DNA of 64,000 nucleotides from Gallibacterium salpingitidis (GTDB lineage: Bacteria > Pseudomonadota > Gammaproteobacteria > Enterobacterales > Pasteurellaceae): positions 62,001 to 126,000 of the forward strand of contig NZ_JTJL01000012.1 of NCBI RefSeq assembly GCF_001678495.1, given 5' to 3'. Shown here piece after piece: positions 7,750 to 15,527 of this stretch (position 1 is the stretch's first letter; each line of letters starts with the position of its first letter). The notes beneath the pieces are model-generated. The model saw only the letters and a program-made list of their open reading frames with translations, ran no database searches and was not told the origin of the DNA. The position numbers and the translations under genes were made by a program.

Positions 7750-9162
7750 TTAGCGCCAAATATTTGGCTTAACTTTTTTCGCTAGTTCAGGGTAATTTTC
7801 TACTTTAAATTCAGGTTCTTTGGTTGTTTTTAGCTGTGACTGATAGTCTTTGAGTAACAACCATACCACCGGAGAAAGTAACAAAATAGCAATTAAGTTA
7901 ATCATTGCCATAATTCCCATAAAGGTATCAGCCATATCCCATACTAGCGCCATTTTTTGTACCGCCCCAAAATAAACCATCGCTAATACTGCCATACGGA
8001 AAACCATAATAACGGTAGGATTATTTTTAATAAACTGAATGTTCCCCTCAGCGTAAGCATAGTTACCAATAATAGTAGAGAAAGCAAACATAAACAGGAT
8101 CACTGCAAGAAAATCTTTTCCCCAAGCACCAACTTGATGTTGAATTGCTAATTGAGTAAGTTGTGCACCAGTCACGCCAGAAGTAAGGGATTCACCGGAA
8201 AGCAATACGATAACGGCAGTTGCGGTACAGATAATAATAGTATCAACAAACACACCAAGCATTTGAATTAAGCCTTGACTCACAGGATGTTTAACATCTG
8301 CACTCGCGGCAGCATTTGGTGCCGAACCCATACCAGCTTCGTTAGAATATAAACCACGTTTGATACCGTACATCATCGCTTGAGAGAATACTGCACCGAA
8401 AAATCCTCCTGCTGCGGCATCAAAATTAAAGGCTGAAGAGATAATTAAACTTATTGTTGCCGGCACAATACTTAGGTTGTTGAATAGAATATAAACTGCC
8501 ATTGCTAAGTAGAGTAATGCCATTAATGGTACAAGCACTTCAGCAATGCGTGAAATTCTACGAATACCACCAAAAATCATTGGCGCAGTTAAAATAACTA
8601 ATGCAACACCAACAGCTTGCGGCGAGAAACCCCACGCACCATTACTTGCTTCGGCAATGGTATTGGATTGAACGGCATTAAAAACAAAGCCGTAAGTAAT
8701 GATGAGTGAAATGGCAAATATCCAGCCAAACCAGCGTTGTTTTAATCCTGAAGTAATATAGTAAGCCGGACCACCACGAAAATGCCCAGCAAGATCCTTA
8801 ACTTTAAATAGTTGAGCGAGAGAAGATTCAGCAAAAGCACTACTCATACCAAGTAATGCTGTCACCCACATCCAAAAGACGGCACCAGGTCCACCCATTG
8901 TGATAGCGATTGATACACCGGCAATATTACCGACACCAACTCGGCTAGCAAGACCAGTAACAAAAGCCTGAAATGGCGAAATGGCATGTTTACGTTCGAC
9001 ATTTCTACCGCCAAGCATCTCGCGAATACTTTGTGGTAATAAACGGATTTGGACAAAAAAGAGTGATAAAGTGAAATAAAGCCCTGTTCCTAATAAAGTA
9101 ATAATAACAATATTCCACAGCGGCTCATTAATTTGATTGATTAGATTATGAAAGGCTTCCAT
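7750..9162 (-). CDS. Alanine/glycine:cation symporter family protein
   Basis: A 470-aa polytopic membrane protein with ten or more hydrophobic segments. Family-typical stretches include GNIAGVSIAITMGGPGAVFWMW (seen in part near residues 75-98), the EAGMGSAPNAAA loop near 285, and an FAFSTIIGNYAYAE segment. These mark the AgcS family, which brings in alanine or glycine with Na+ (or H+). It is a single-gene unit convergent with the double LysR regulator and separated from it by a palindromic terminator. A CRP-like sequence lies about 110 bp upstream of the start. It may supply amino acids unrelated to the preceding operon; exact substrate is not resolvable here. Confidence 0.88.
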   Translation of the reverse strand: MEAFHNLINQINEPLWNIVIITLLGTGLYFTLSLFFVQIRLLPQSIREMLGGRNVERKHAISPFQAFVTGLASRVGVGNIAGVSIAITMGGPGAVFWMWVTALLGMSSAFAESSLAQLFKVKDLAGHFRGGPAYYITSGLKQRWFGWIFAISLIITYGFVFNAVQSNTIAEASNGAWGFSPQAVGVALVILTAPMIFGGIRRISRIAEVLVPLMALLYLAMAVYILFNNLSIVPATISLIISSAFNFDAAAGGFFGAVFSQAMMYGIKRGLYSNEAGMGSAPNAAASADVKHPVSQGLIQMLGVFVDTIIICTATAVIVLLSGESLTSGVTGAQLTQLAIQHQVGAWGKDFLAVILFMFAFSTIIGNYAYAEGNIQFIKNNPTVIMVFRMAVLAMVYFGAVQKMALVWDMADTFMGIMAMINLIAILLLSPVVWLLLKDYQSQLKTTKEPEFKVENYPELAKKVKPNIWR

Positions 9163-9270
9163 TCATAAACCCCATTTTGTTATAAGATTAGCAAATGCGC
9201 GCAACCATAACATAACCTAATCATAAAAAGAACAAGAATTTTATATTATTTAATGATTAAATCCTTTTTT

Positions 9271-9286
9271 TGTAATTTGTATCACA
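9271..9286. promoter_or_regulatory. CRP-like site upstream of agcS
   Basis: TGTAATTTGTATCACA differs from the TGTGA-N6-TCACA pattern at one position. It sits between the end of cpxA and the start of the Na+/alanine symporter gene, about 110 bp upstream of the latter. Confidence 0.4.
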
Positions 9287-9300
9287 AAATTTGTATTTTC

Positions 9301-10719
9301 CTAGTCAAACCATAAAGGTAATTGCATTTTTACTAATAAACCACCTAATTCACTGCGTTGAGCTTCGATGGTACCATGATGTTGCTTTACAGTATTAAAT
9401 ACAATTGCTAAGCCTAAACCAAAACCGCCAGATTCACGAGTGCGAGCAGTATCAACACGATAAAAAGGCTCAAAAATATTTTTATATTCACTATCGTCAA
9501 TACCATTACCATCATCTTCAATCGAAATATTGAGGTAATCATTCACAATAGAAAAAGAGAGTTTTATGGTTTGTTCGCCATATTTTTTTGCATTTTGGAT
9601 AATATTTTCTAATGCACCAGCTAAAGCAGAAATATTGCCATTAATAAAATAGCATTCAGGGTGGGCAATATTATTCTCAACAATTAATTGTTTATTAGTA
9701 TTTTGTGCTTTATTAAGTTGTTCTAATTCAAAACGTGTATTTTCAATCACATCTTCCCAAATATCATTAATTGGAAAGATTTCATGTTCAAAATGATGGC
9801 TAATTTGTTGTCGAGAAATATTTAATATATCTGAAATCATTTGTTCTAAACGTTCAGCTTCTATTTCGATACGTGCAAGTTCTGGTGTTTCGCCATGACG
9901 ACGGCGGATAATTGCCGCAGAGAGTTTTAATCTCGCTAAAGGTGTTCTTAATTCATGCGAAATATCGGACAACATTCTTTTTTGTGAAGTTAATAAGTTT
10001 TCGAGCGCAGCTACCATCTGATTAAAATTCTTTCCTACTGCACGAATTTCTATTGGTCCTTCTTTTTCTAAGTCGGGATTGATGGTGAAATTTCCCATAG
10101 CAACGTTATTGACAGCCTTACGTAATTTCACGATTGGTTTGGTGATACGATAGGAAAGAATAAGTAATAGCGGTGCAGTCATCACAATAATGACGAGCAG
10201 CATTATTAGATAATTATCAAAGAATTTCTTAATAAAAGGGTGAGTTGGCGGTACATTCTTGATGAAATAAACGTAATATGTAGAAAGTTTATCGCTACCA
10301 TCAGAAAGTTTAATTAAAAAAGGTCCAACAATTTCAGAATTATCGAATTGTTTTTCTTGTGGATAAAGTGGGTTGTTGGAGCGTGAAATAAATTCCTTAA
10401 TATTTGTATAGTCTTGGTAATTTACGTTTAGAATTTTTCCGGCTTGATTAACAAGAGCAAATCTTAATTTCCTCTCTTTTTCGATAAATTCTACTTGTGA
10501 TTGGAGTTCAAAAATATTATTAGCATCCGTTTTTTCCATCATCGCAAACACAATATTATTGTAATAATTAATTTCTTTATCGTTTAGTATTGAATAATTT
10601 CTGGCATCAAAAGATGGTAGAACAACGGCAATAATAAATGAGATACAAAATACGAGAATGAAGAAAAGATATATTTGCCCTGTTAATGAAGAAAATAGTT
10701 TTATTATGCTTTTTTTCAT
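9301..10719 (-). CDS. cpxA: Envelope-stress sensor histidine kinase CpxA
   Basis: A 472-aa two-component sensor. Visible order: TM1 (~12-35), periplasmic domain (~36-167), TM2 (~170-190), HAMP (~191-243), dimerisation/phosphoacceptor domain with SDISHELRTPLARL (His255), then an ATPase domain with an N-box (ENIIQNAKKYG), DDGNGI and GGFGLGLAI motifs. The SYRITKPI junction and FSSLTGQIYLFF-like N-terminus fit CpxA, which senses envelope misfolding and phosphorylates CpxR. The partner response regulator lies directly upstream on the same strand. An intrinsic-terminator-like hairpin lies between the two, so cpxA may be transcribed less than cpxR. No spy/cpxP-like gene is adjacent. The family call is secure; the Cpx name rests on the paired response regulator and overall layout. 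Confidence 0.82.
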   Translation of the reverse strand: MKKSIIKLFSSLTGQIYLFFILVFCISFIIAVVLPSFDARNYSILNDKEINYYNNIVFAMMEKTDANNIFELQSQVEFIEKERKLRFALVNQAGKILNVNYQDYTNIKEFISRSNNPLYPQEKQFDNSEIVGPFLIKLSDGSDKLSTYYVYFIKNVPPTHPFIKKFFDNYLIMLLVIIVMTAPLLLILSYRITKPIVKLRKAVNNVAMGNFTINPDLEKEGPIEIRAVGKNFNQMVAALENLLTSQKRMLSDISHELRTPLARLKLSAAIIRRRHGETPELARIEIEAERLEQMISDILNISRQQISHHFEHEIFPINDIWEDVIENTRFELEQLNKAQNTNKQLIVENNIAHPECYFINGNISALAGALENIIQNAKKYGEQTIKLSFSIVNDYLNISIEDDGNGIDDSEYKNIFEPFYRVDTARTRESGGFGLGLAIVFNTVKQHHGTIEAQRSELGGLLVKMQLPLWFD

Positions 10720-10739
10720 AAATAGCTCGATAACTTAAA

Positions 10740-10778
10740 AATAAAACCCTCATTTCTCATGGAAAACGAGGGCTTTAT
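10740..10778 (-). terminator. Attenuator-like hairpin between cpxR and cpxA
   Basis: On the minus strand an AAGCCCTC arm pairs with GAGGGTTTT. The stem extends inwards through GTTTTC/GAAAT with wobble, and the tail TTTTATTTTT follows. It lies in the 84-bp gap after cpxR and before cpxA, so it should end part of the cpxR transcripts. Confidence 0.65.
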
Positions 10779-10803
10779 CAATTTTTATAAACGTACCATA
10801 AGT

Positions 10804-11526
10804 TTATTTATCTGTAATTAAGAGATAACCTCGTCCTCTTAATGTTTTGAACCATGGTAAATTATCTCTTCTTGGTGGTAATTTTTTACGCAAATTAGAC
10901 ATATGCATATCGATTGCACGATCAAAAGGCGTTAAGCGTTTACCTAAAATTTCAATAGAGAGTAATTCTCTAGAAAGAATTAATCCAGGATTACGAATTA
11001 ACATATGTAATAACGCAAATTCTGTACCAGTTAATTCAAGATCTCTGCCTTGATAGATAACTTGTTGGCGTCCTGGGTGAAGAGTAATATCATCGAATTG
11101 TAAGGTTTTGGAGTCATCGGAAGTATTAATTTCAATATTAGTACCGATAGTATTGGTGGTTGAGTTGGTTTTAACACGACGTAAGATCGCTTTAATACGA
11201 GCAACTAACTCACGATCATTAAATGGTTTAGATAGATAATCATCTGCGCCCAATTCTAAACCTAAAATTCTATCAACATCATCGCCTCTTGCTGTGAGCA
11301 TTAATACTGGCGTGGTATATTTTTGTCTAATTTGTTTTAAGGTTTCGATACCATTGAGTTTTGGCATCATAATGTCTAATAAAATAAGATCATAACTTGG
11401 ATCTAACTTGTTTAGCGCTTCTTCACCATTATAGACGACATCAACATCGAAACTTTCCATCACTAAGACTTCAGTTAATAAATTTGTAAATTCTATATCA
11501 TCGTCAACAAGAAGTATTTTAGGCAT
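10804..11526 (-). CDS. cpxR: OmpR-family response regulator CpxR
   Basis: A 240-aa regulator. The receiver domain (1-115) has acidic residues DDD at 8-10, phosphoacceptor Asp51 in LILLDIMMPKLNG, the conserved Thr in LMLTARGD and Lys in LSKPF. A winged-helix DNA-binding domain follows (~145-238), with LTGTEFALLHML, DMHMSNLRKKL and TLRGRGYLL. This is the OmpR/PhoB architecture. A linker of ~30 Ser/Thr/Asn-rich residues joins the domains. The cognate kinase gene lies downstream past a terminator-like hairpin. In enterobacteria CpxR controls periplasmic chaperones and proteases. The cpx name is assigned by pairing and similarity recalled from memory. Confidence 0.83.
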   Translation of the reverse strand: MPKILLVDDDIEFTNLLTEVLVMESFDVDVVYNGEEALNKLDPSYDLILLDIMMPKLNGIETLKQIRQKYTTPVLMLTARGDDVDRILGLELGADDYLSKPFNDRELVARIKAILRRVKTNSTTNTIGTNIEINTSDDSKTLQFDDITLHPGRQQVIYQGRDLELTGTEFALLHMLIRNPGLILSRELLSIEILGKRLTPFDRAIDMHMSNLRKKLPPRRDNLPWFKTLRGRGYLLITDK

Positions 11527-11689
11527 TTTATCTGTCCCCTATTTTTATAAATGGCGTCTATTGTATCTAAATATAATACCTAAGAATAGATTTTAAGAGG
11601 GTAAATCTTGAAAAAATTGCTCGTATTAGATCAATTTTTATGTAGAAAATAGTCAAAAATGAAAAGAAGGATTGTTTTAGCTAGGTGAA

Positions 11690-11717
11690 AATAAAGCCCC
11701 GTAAAAGAACGGGGCTT
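11690..11717 (-). terminator. Terminator after the peroxiredoxin gene
   Basis: Read on the minus strand, AAGCCCCGT pairs with ACGGGGCTT across a 6-base loop and is followed by TATTTTC. It lies 15 bp downstream of the peroxiredoxin stop codon. Confidence 0.85.
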
Positions 11718-11731
11718 GTAACAATCAAAGA

Positions 11732-12334
11732 TTAAAGTTGATCAGCATTTTTCTTCAAGTATGCAGCAACACCTTCTGGGTTGTCTTTCATACCTTCTTT
11801 ACCTTTTGACCATTGTGCTGGGCAAACTTCACCATGTTCTTCGTGGAATGCAAGAGCATCAACCATACGAAGCATTTCATCGATGTTACGACCTAATGGA
11901 AGATCGTTAACAACTTGGTGACGAACAACACCATTTTTGTCGATTAAGAAAGATGCACGTAATGCAACGCCTGCTGCTGGGTGTTCGATACCATATGCTT
12001 CAGCGATTTCATGTTTAACATCAGCAACCATAGCGAATTGAACTTCACCGATACCACCTTTATCTACTGGAGTTTTACGCCATGCGTTGTGAGTATATTG
12101 AGAGTCGATAGAAACACCAACAACTTCTACACCACGTTTTTTGAATTCTTGATAACGGTGATCGAATGCAATGATTTCTGATGGGCAAACGAAAGTGAAG
12201 TCTAAAGGCCAGAAGAATACTACTGCAGCTTTACCTTCAACATGTTTTTTGAAATTGAAATTATCAACGATTTCACCGTTACCTAATACTGCTGATGCAG
12301 TAAAATCTGGTGCTTGACGAGTTACTAATACCAT
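11732..12334 (-). CDS. Typical 2-Cys peroxiredoxin (AhpC/Tsa family)
   Basis: A 200-aa thiol peroxidase that reduces H2O2 and organic hydroperoxides in the cytoplasm. The peroxidatic Cys50 lies in FTFVCPSEI and the resolving Cys171 in GEVCPAQW, giving the typical 2-Cys architecture. The GGIGEV loop (93-98) of the sensitive eukaryote-like Prx1 group is visible. Length is normal. No AhpF reductase is adjacent, so the reductant is probably thioredoxin or another system elsewhere. It is a single-gene unit with a strong rho-independent terminator, and its start has a good AAGGAG ribosome site. It is divergent from metC. The catalytic family is certain; assignment to the Tsa rather than AhpC subgroup is from motif memory. 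Confidence 0.93.
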   Translation of the reverse strand: MVLVTRQAPDFTASAVLGNGEIVDNFNFKKHVEGKAAVVFFWPLDFTFVCPSEIIAFDHRYQEFKKRGVEVVGVSIDSQYTHNAWRKTPVDKGGIGEVQFAMVADVKHEIAEAYGIEHPAAGVALRASFLIDKNGVVRHQVVNDLPLGRNIDEMLRMVDALAFHEEHGEVCPAQWSKGKEGMKDNPEGVAAYLKKNADQL

Positions 12335-12508
12335 AACTATCTCCTTGTGAGTATCTAATTAATGATTAAGATTGAAACAACGAAATAATAACAAAGCTCG
12401 TTGTTTTGACGTGGTAAAAGATACCGCTTTCCCTATTAAATATACAGTTGTTTTTATCTATCAAATCAATTAATGTTAAACCATATATTTACCAAGAGAG
12501 GTTTAATA

Positions 12509-13702
12509 ATGGTAACGCAATCACAACAAAAAAACACGCAACTTATCCATTCCGGTCGTAAAAATCGAGTTACTCAAGGTAGTGTAAATCCAGTTATCCA
12601 ACGTGCATCTTCTTTAGTTTTTGAAACTGTCGCTGATAAAAAAATCGCTACTCGTCAACGTGCAAAACAGGCATTATTTTATGGCCGTCGTGGCACATTA
12701 ACCCATTTTGCATTACAAGATTTGATGTGTGAATTAGAAGGTGGCGCAGGCTGTTATCTGTATCCTTGTGGCGCTGCTGCAATCAGTAATAGTTTATTGT
12801 CATTTGTACAGCAAGGCGATCATATTCTAGTGACTGGTGCAGCTTATGAACCGACACAAGAATTTTGTCAGGTGATATTAAAAAAATTAGGTGTAGAAAC
12901 AACTTTTTTTGATCCAATGATTGGTGCAGATATTTCAGATCTTATTCAAGAAAATACAAAAGTCGTCTTTTTGGAAGCACCAAGTTCATTGACTATGGAG
13001 GTTGGCGATATTCCAACGATGGTTAAATCAGTGCGTGCGAAAAAGCCTGAGATGATTATTATGATCGATAACACTTGGTCTGGTGGATTATTATTTCCAG
13101 CATTACAACATGATGTTGATATATCAATTCAGGCAGGAACAAAATATTTAGTAGGCCATTCTGATGCGATGATTGGAACGGCGGTGGCGAATGAGCGTAC
13201 CTGGGATCAATTACGCGAGCAATCCTATTTAATGGGACAAATGGTAGATGCGGATACTGCGTATATGACAGCACGAGGTATTCGTACCTTAGCGTTGCGT
13301 CTAAAACAACATGGTGAAAGTAGCATTAAAATTGCAGAATGGTTAGCACAACAACCAGAAGTTAAAGCCGTTTATCATCCAGCATTACCAAGTTGCCCAG
13401 GGCATGAATTTTTTAAACGTGATTTTAGTGGGGCAAGTGGCCTATTTTCATTTGAATTGACACAACGTCTTGATGAACAACAAGTTGCTGCATTTTTAGA
13501 TCACTTCAAGTTATTCACTATGGCATATTCATGGGGTGGTTATGAATCATTAATCTTAATTAACCAACCAGAAGAAATTGCACGAATCCGTCCTAATATT
13601 CAGCGTAAATTAACGGGCAGTTTAGTACGTATCCATGTTGGTTTAGAAGATCCTGAAGATTTAATTGCCGATTTAGCAGCGGGCTTTGCGAGAATTCGTT
13701 AA
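12509..13702 (+). CDS. metC: Cystathionine beta-lyase
   Basis: A 397-aa PLP enzyme of the Cys/Met metabolism family. The ATG at 12509 is preferred over an in-frame ATG at 12473 because AGAGAGG lies just upstream and the protein then begins [17 protein letters not shown], as in MetC proteins. The PLP lysine is Lys212 in [15 protein letters not shown], and the aspartate of [10 protein letters not shown] precedes it by about 24 residues. MetC cleaves cystathionine to homocysteine, pyruvate and ammonia in methionine synthesis. It is monocistronic and convergent with the nrf haem-ligation genes. A MalY-type or cystathionine gamma-synthase assignment is less likely because of the FFDPMIG and YSWGGYESL motifs typical of MetC. 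Confidence 0.9.
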   Translation: MVTQSQQKNTQLIHSGRKNRVTQGSVNPVIQRASSLVFETVADKKIATRQRAKQALFYGRRGTLTHFALQDLMCELEGGAGCYLYPCGAAAISNSLLSFVQQGDHILVTGAAYEPTQEFCQVILKKLGVETTFFDPMIGADISDLIQENTKVVFLEAPSSLTMEVGDIPTMVKSVRAKKPEMIIMIDNTWSGGLLFPALQHDVDISIQAGTKYLVGHSDAMIGTAVANERTWDQLREQSYLMGQMVDADTAYMTARGIRTLALRLKQHGESSIKIAEWLAQQPEVKAVYHPALPSCPGHEFFKRDFSGASGLFSFELTQRLDEQQVAAFLDHFKLFTMAYSWGGYESLILINQPEEIARIRPNIQRKLTGSLVRIHVGLEDPEDLIADLAAGFARIR

Positions 13703-13712
13703 TTGTTATAGT

Positions 13713-13742
13713 TAGAGTACAATTTTATTGTACTCTAGCTTT
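13713..13742. terminator. Terminator between convergent metC and nrfG
   Basis: TAGAGTACAA (13713-13722) pairs with TTGTACTCTA (13728-13737) and is followed on the plus strand by GCTTTTTC, so it serves metC. The stem overlaps the last codons and stop of the nrfG-like gene on the other strand. Confidence 0.8.
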
Positions 13743-14537
13743 TTCCTCAGCAATATTCATCATTTTGATTAATAACTTACGATCGACTTTACGTTGACTA
13801 TCTAAAATTTTCTGCCATAAATCAATCGCTTGTGAGAAATGTTGTTGATTAAAGGCATCATTAGCAAGCAGTAATAAAGCTGCTGTATCTTGTGGATCGA
13901 GTTCTAGTGCTTCATCTAACCACTGTTGTACTTGTTGGGTGATGGTTTGATTAGATTTGTAGTAAAGTGCAGTGGCAGCAGCGCCAAGAATATAAGATTT
14001 TCTGCCTAATAAAATAGTTGCTCTAGAATAGGATTCTATTGCATTGTCAAATTCATTATTTTGAGCATAAGCTAAGCCTAATTCATACCAATTTTCACCA
14101 TTATTGGGATTAGTACGAATTTTATTCTGTACAGCAATAATCATTTCTTCATTTGGATTTTTGTTGTTATCTGTTTGGTTGATGTGCTGGCTTGTAATTT
14201 GTTGCTGTTGTTGTAATTGTGAAAAACGTTCAGTTGTAAAGTAGTAACCAAACACTAATAAAATTAACAGTAGAGCAAAAGAAATTGCGATAGTTTTTGC
14301 ATAAAGAAGAGGATTTTTTGCGCTATTTTGTTGCTCTTGCATAAAACGATAGGCAGTTTCATTGATTAAAATGATATTTTGCTGCTTTTTACCTTGCGCT
14401 AATTGTTGATTAAGTAGTTGTTGATTAAGCTTTTTATTATTTAAATCTTCTCGTGTAGTTGGCTTGTAAAAATATAGTATGGCTAAGATCAATACACAAT
14501 AAATAGTGATACCGACAAAGAAAATCATATTATTCAT
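13725..14537 (-). CDS. CcmI/NrfG-type TPR protein of cytochrome c haem lyase
   Basis: A 270-aa protein with an N-terminal transmembrane helix (~4-22), a Gln/Asn-rich cytoplasmic loop, a second helix (~84-103) and a C-terminal periplasmic region with several TPR helices (GENWYELGLAYAQNNEFDNAIESYSRA, in part, ~145-170). This is the CcmI layout, and the C-terminal half equals E. coli NrfG. Such proteins hold apocytochrome c tails for the haem lyase. Its start overlaps the preceding nrfF-like stop by 8 bp (ATGAATAA), so translation is coupled. It ends the nrfE-dsbE-nrfF-nrfG operon. With nrfABCD upstream on the same strand, the likely client is NrfA. Confidence 0.8.
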   Translation of the reverse strand: MNNMIFFVGITIYCVLILAILYFYKPTTREDLNNKKLNQQLLNQQLAQGKKQQNIILINETAYRFMQEQQNSAKNPLLYAKTIAISFALLLILLVFGYYFTTERFSQLQQQQQITSQHINQTDNNKNPNEEMIIAVQNKIRTNPNNGENWYELGLAYAQNNEFDNAIESYSRATILLGRKSYILGAAATALYYKSNQTITQQVQQWLDEALELDPQDTAALLLLANDAFNQQHFSQAIDLWQKILDSQRKVDRKLLIKMMNIAEEKARVQ

Positions 14538-14985
14538 GTTGTTCCTGTTGATCTAAAAAAGCTTTGAGTTGTTGTTGTTCCTCAGCATTGAGCAGAGTAT
14601 TTTTCTTACGTTTACGGAGATAAAAAATACTAGAAAATATCGCAATTAGTAATGCAAGTAGTGGTAATAACCATAAGAAGTAAGTTTTTGTTGTTAATGG
14701 TGGATCATAACGTACAAAATCACCAAAACGTTCTGTCATTGTTTGCACAATTTCATCATTACTTTTTCCCTGATTTACCATTTGATACACTTCAAGACGT
14801 AAATCATAAGCGACAGCTGCATTAGATTCGACTAAGTTTTGGTTTTGACATTGTGGGCAACGCAAGGTTTTAGCTAAGGCAATAGCACGTTGCTGTGCTT
14901 CAGGTGAATTAAATTGAAATGTATCAACAATTTCAGCTTGTACAAAGCAACTAAAACCAAGAATAAGTAGCAAGATAAATCTCAT
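14530..14985 (-). CDS. nrfF: Cytochrome c haem-lyase subunit CcmH/NrfF
   Basis: A 151-aa membrane-anchored thiol-redox protein. It has a signal peptide (1-17, ending CFVQA), the diagnostic LRCPQCQNQNLVES motif (~42-55), and a transmembrane helix near ~105-122 followed by a basic tail. The cysteine pair reduces apocytochrome c haem-binding cysteines before haem attachment. It overlaps both neighbours by 4-8 bp (ATGA type), so it belongs to the nrfE-dsbE-nrfF-nrfG unit. The nrfF name is given because of proximity to nrfA; CcmH of the general system would look the same. Confidence 0.85.
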   Translation of the reverse strand: MRFILLLILGFSCFVQAEIVDTFQFNSPEAQQRAIALAKTLRCPQCQNQNLVESNAAVAYDLRLEVYQMVNQGKSNDEIVQTMTERFGDFVRYDPPLTTKTYFLWLLPLLALLIAIFSSIFYLRKRKKNTLLNAEEQQQLKAFLDQQEQHE

Positions 14986-15527
14986 TTGTTTTCCATTTGT
15001 AGTTTTTTAATTAATGGCAACATTTCTGTTTGCCAAATCGTTTCGTTAATTGCTCCACCATCAAAGAAATAGCGCATAATTCCTTGTTTATCAATAATGA
15101 AAGTATAGGGCGCACCATTGATACCTAGTTCTGCAGCAAACATACCTTGACTGTCATAGGTATTCAGTTTGAATGGGTTACCTAACTGCTGTAATGTTTG
15201 TAAGGCATTTTCACGCTTGTCTAAATAGTCAATGCCAATAATTGGTACATGATATTGTTGTGTAATTTTATGCAGTAATGGAAATTCTTGTTGGCAAAAT
15301 TGACACCAACTGCCCCAAATATTGATTAAGTAAACCTCGCCTTGTGGAAAATCGTTATTGTGCAAAATACGATTCTGCTCTTGAAGATCAGATAAGGTAA
15401 AAGCTGGTAATGGTTTATTGAGATGATCTTTCATTTTTTGTAATGGATCCTGATTTAAGCTAAGAAAGAGCATTACAGCAAAAATAAAAATAATAATAAG
15501 GGGAATGAATAACAGCCAACGTTTCAT
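14982..15527 (-). CDS. Thiol:disulfide interchange protein DsbE/CcmG-type
   Basis: A 181-aa membrane-tethered thioredoxin-like protein. The ATG at 15527 is chosen because it overlaps the nrfE stop as ATGA; a longer open frame to 15569 would run inside nrfE. An N-terminal helix (MKRWLLFIPLIIIFIFAVML, ~1-20) anchors it. The active site WCQFC sits in the NIWGSWCQFCQQEFPLL region (~70-88), and the cis-proline region GAPYTFIID is present. CcmG/DsbE passes electrons to the apocytochrome/CcmH pair during cytochrome c maturation. Its place between nrfE and nrfF indicates a role in nitrite-reductase maturation. Confidence 0.87.
   Translation of the reverse strand: MKRWLLFIPLIIIFIFAVMLFLSLNQDPLQKMKDHLNKPLPAFTLSDLQEQNRILHNNDFPQGEVYLINIWGSWCQFCQQEFPLLHKITQQYHVPIIGIDYLDKRENALQTLQQLGNPFKLNTYDSQGMFAAELGINGAPYTFIIDKQGIMRYFFDGGAINETIWQTEMLPLIKKLQMENK

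Noticed and set aside
11601..11616. Possible CpxR box (GTAAA-N5-AAAAA) upstream of cpxR
   Set aside because: Only one half matches GTAAA; in such AT-rich DNA this is expected by chance.
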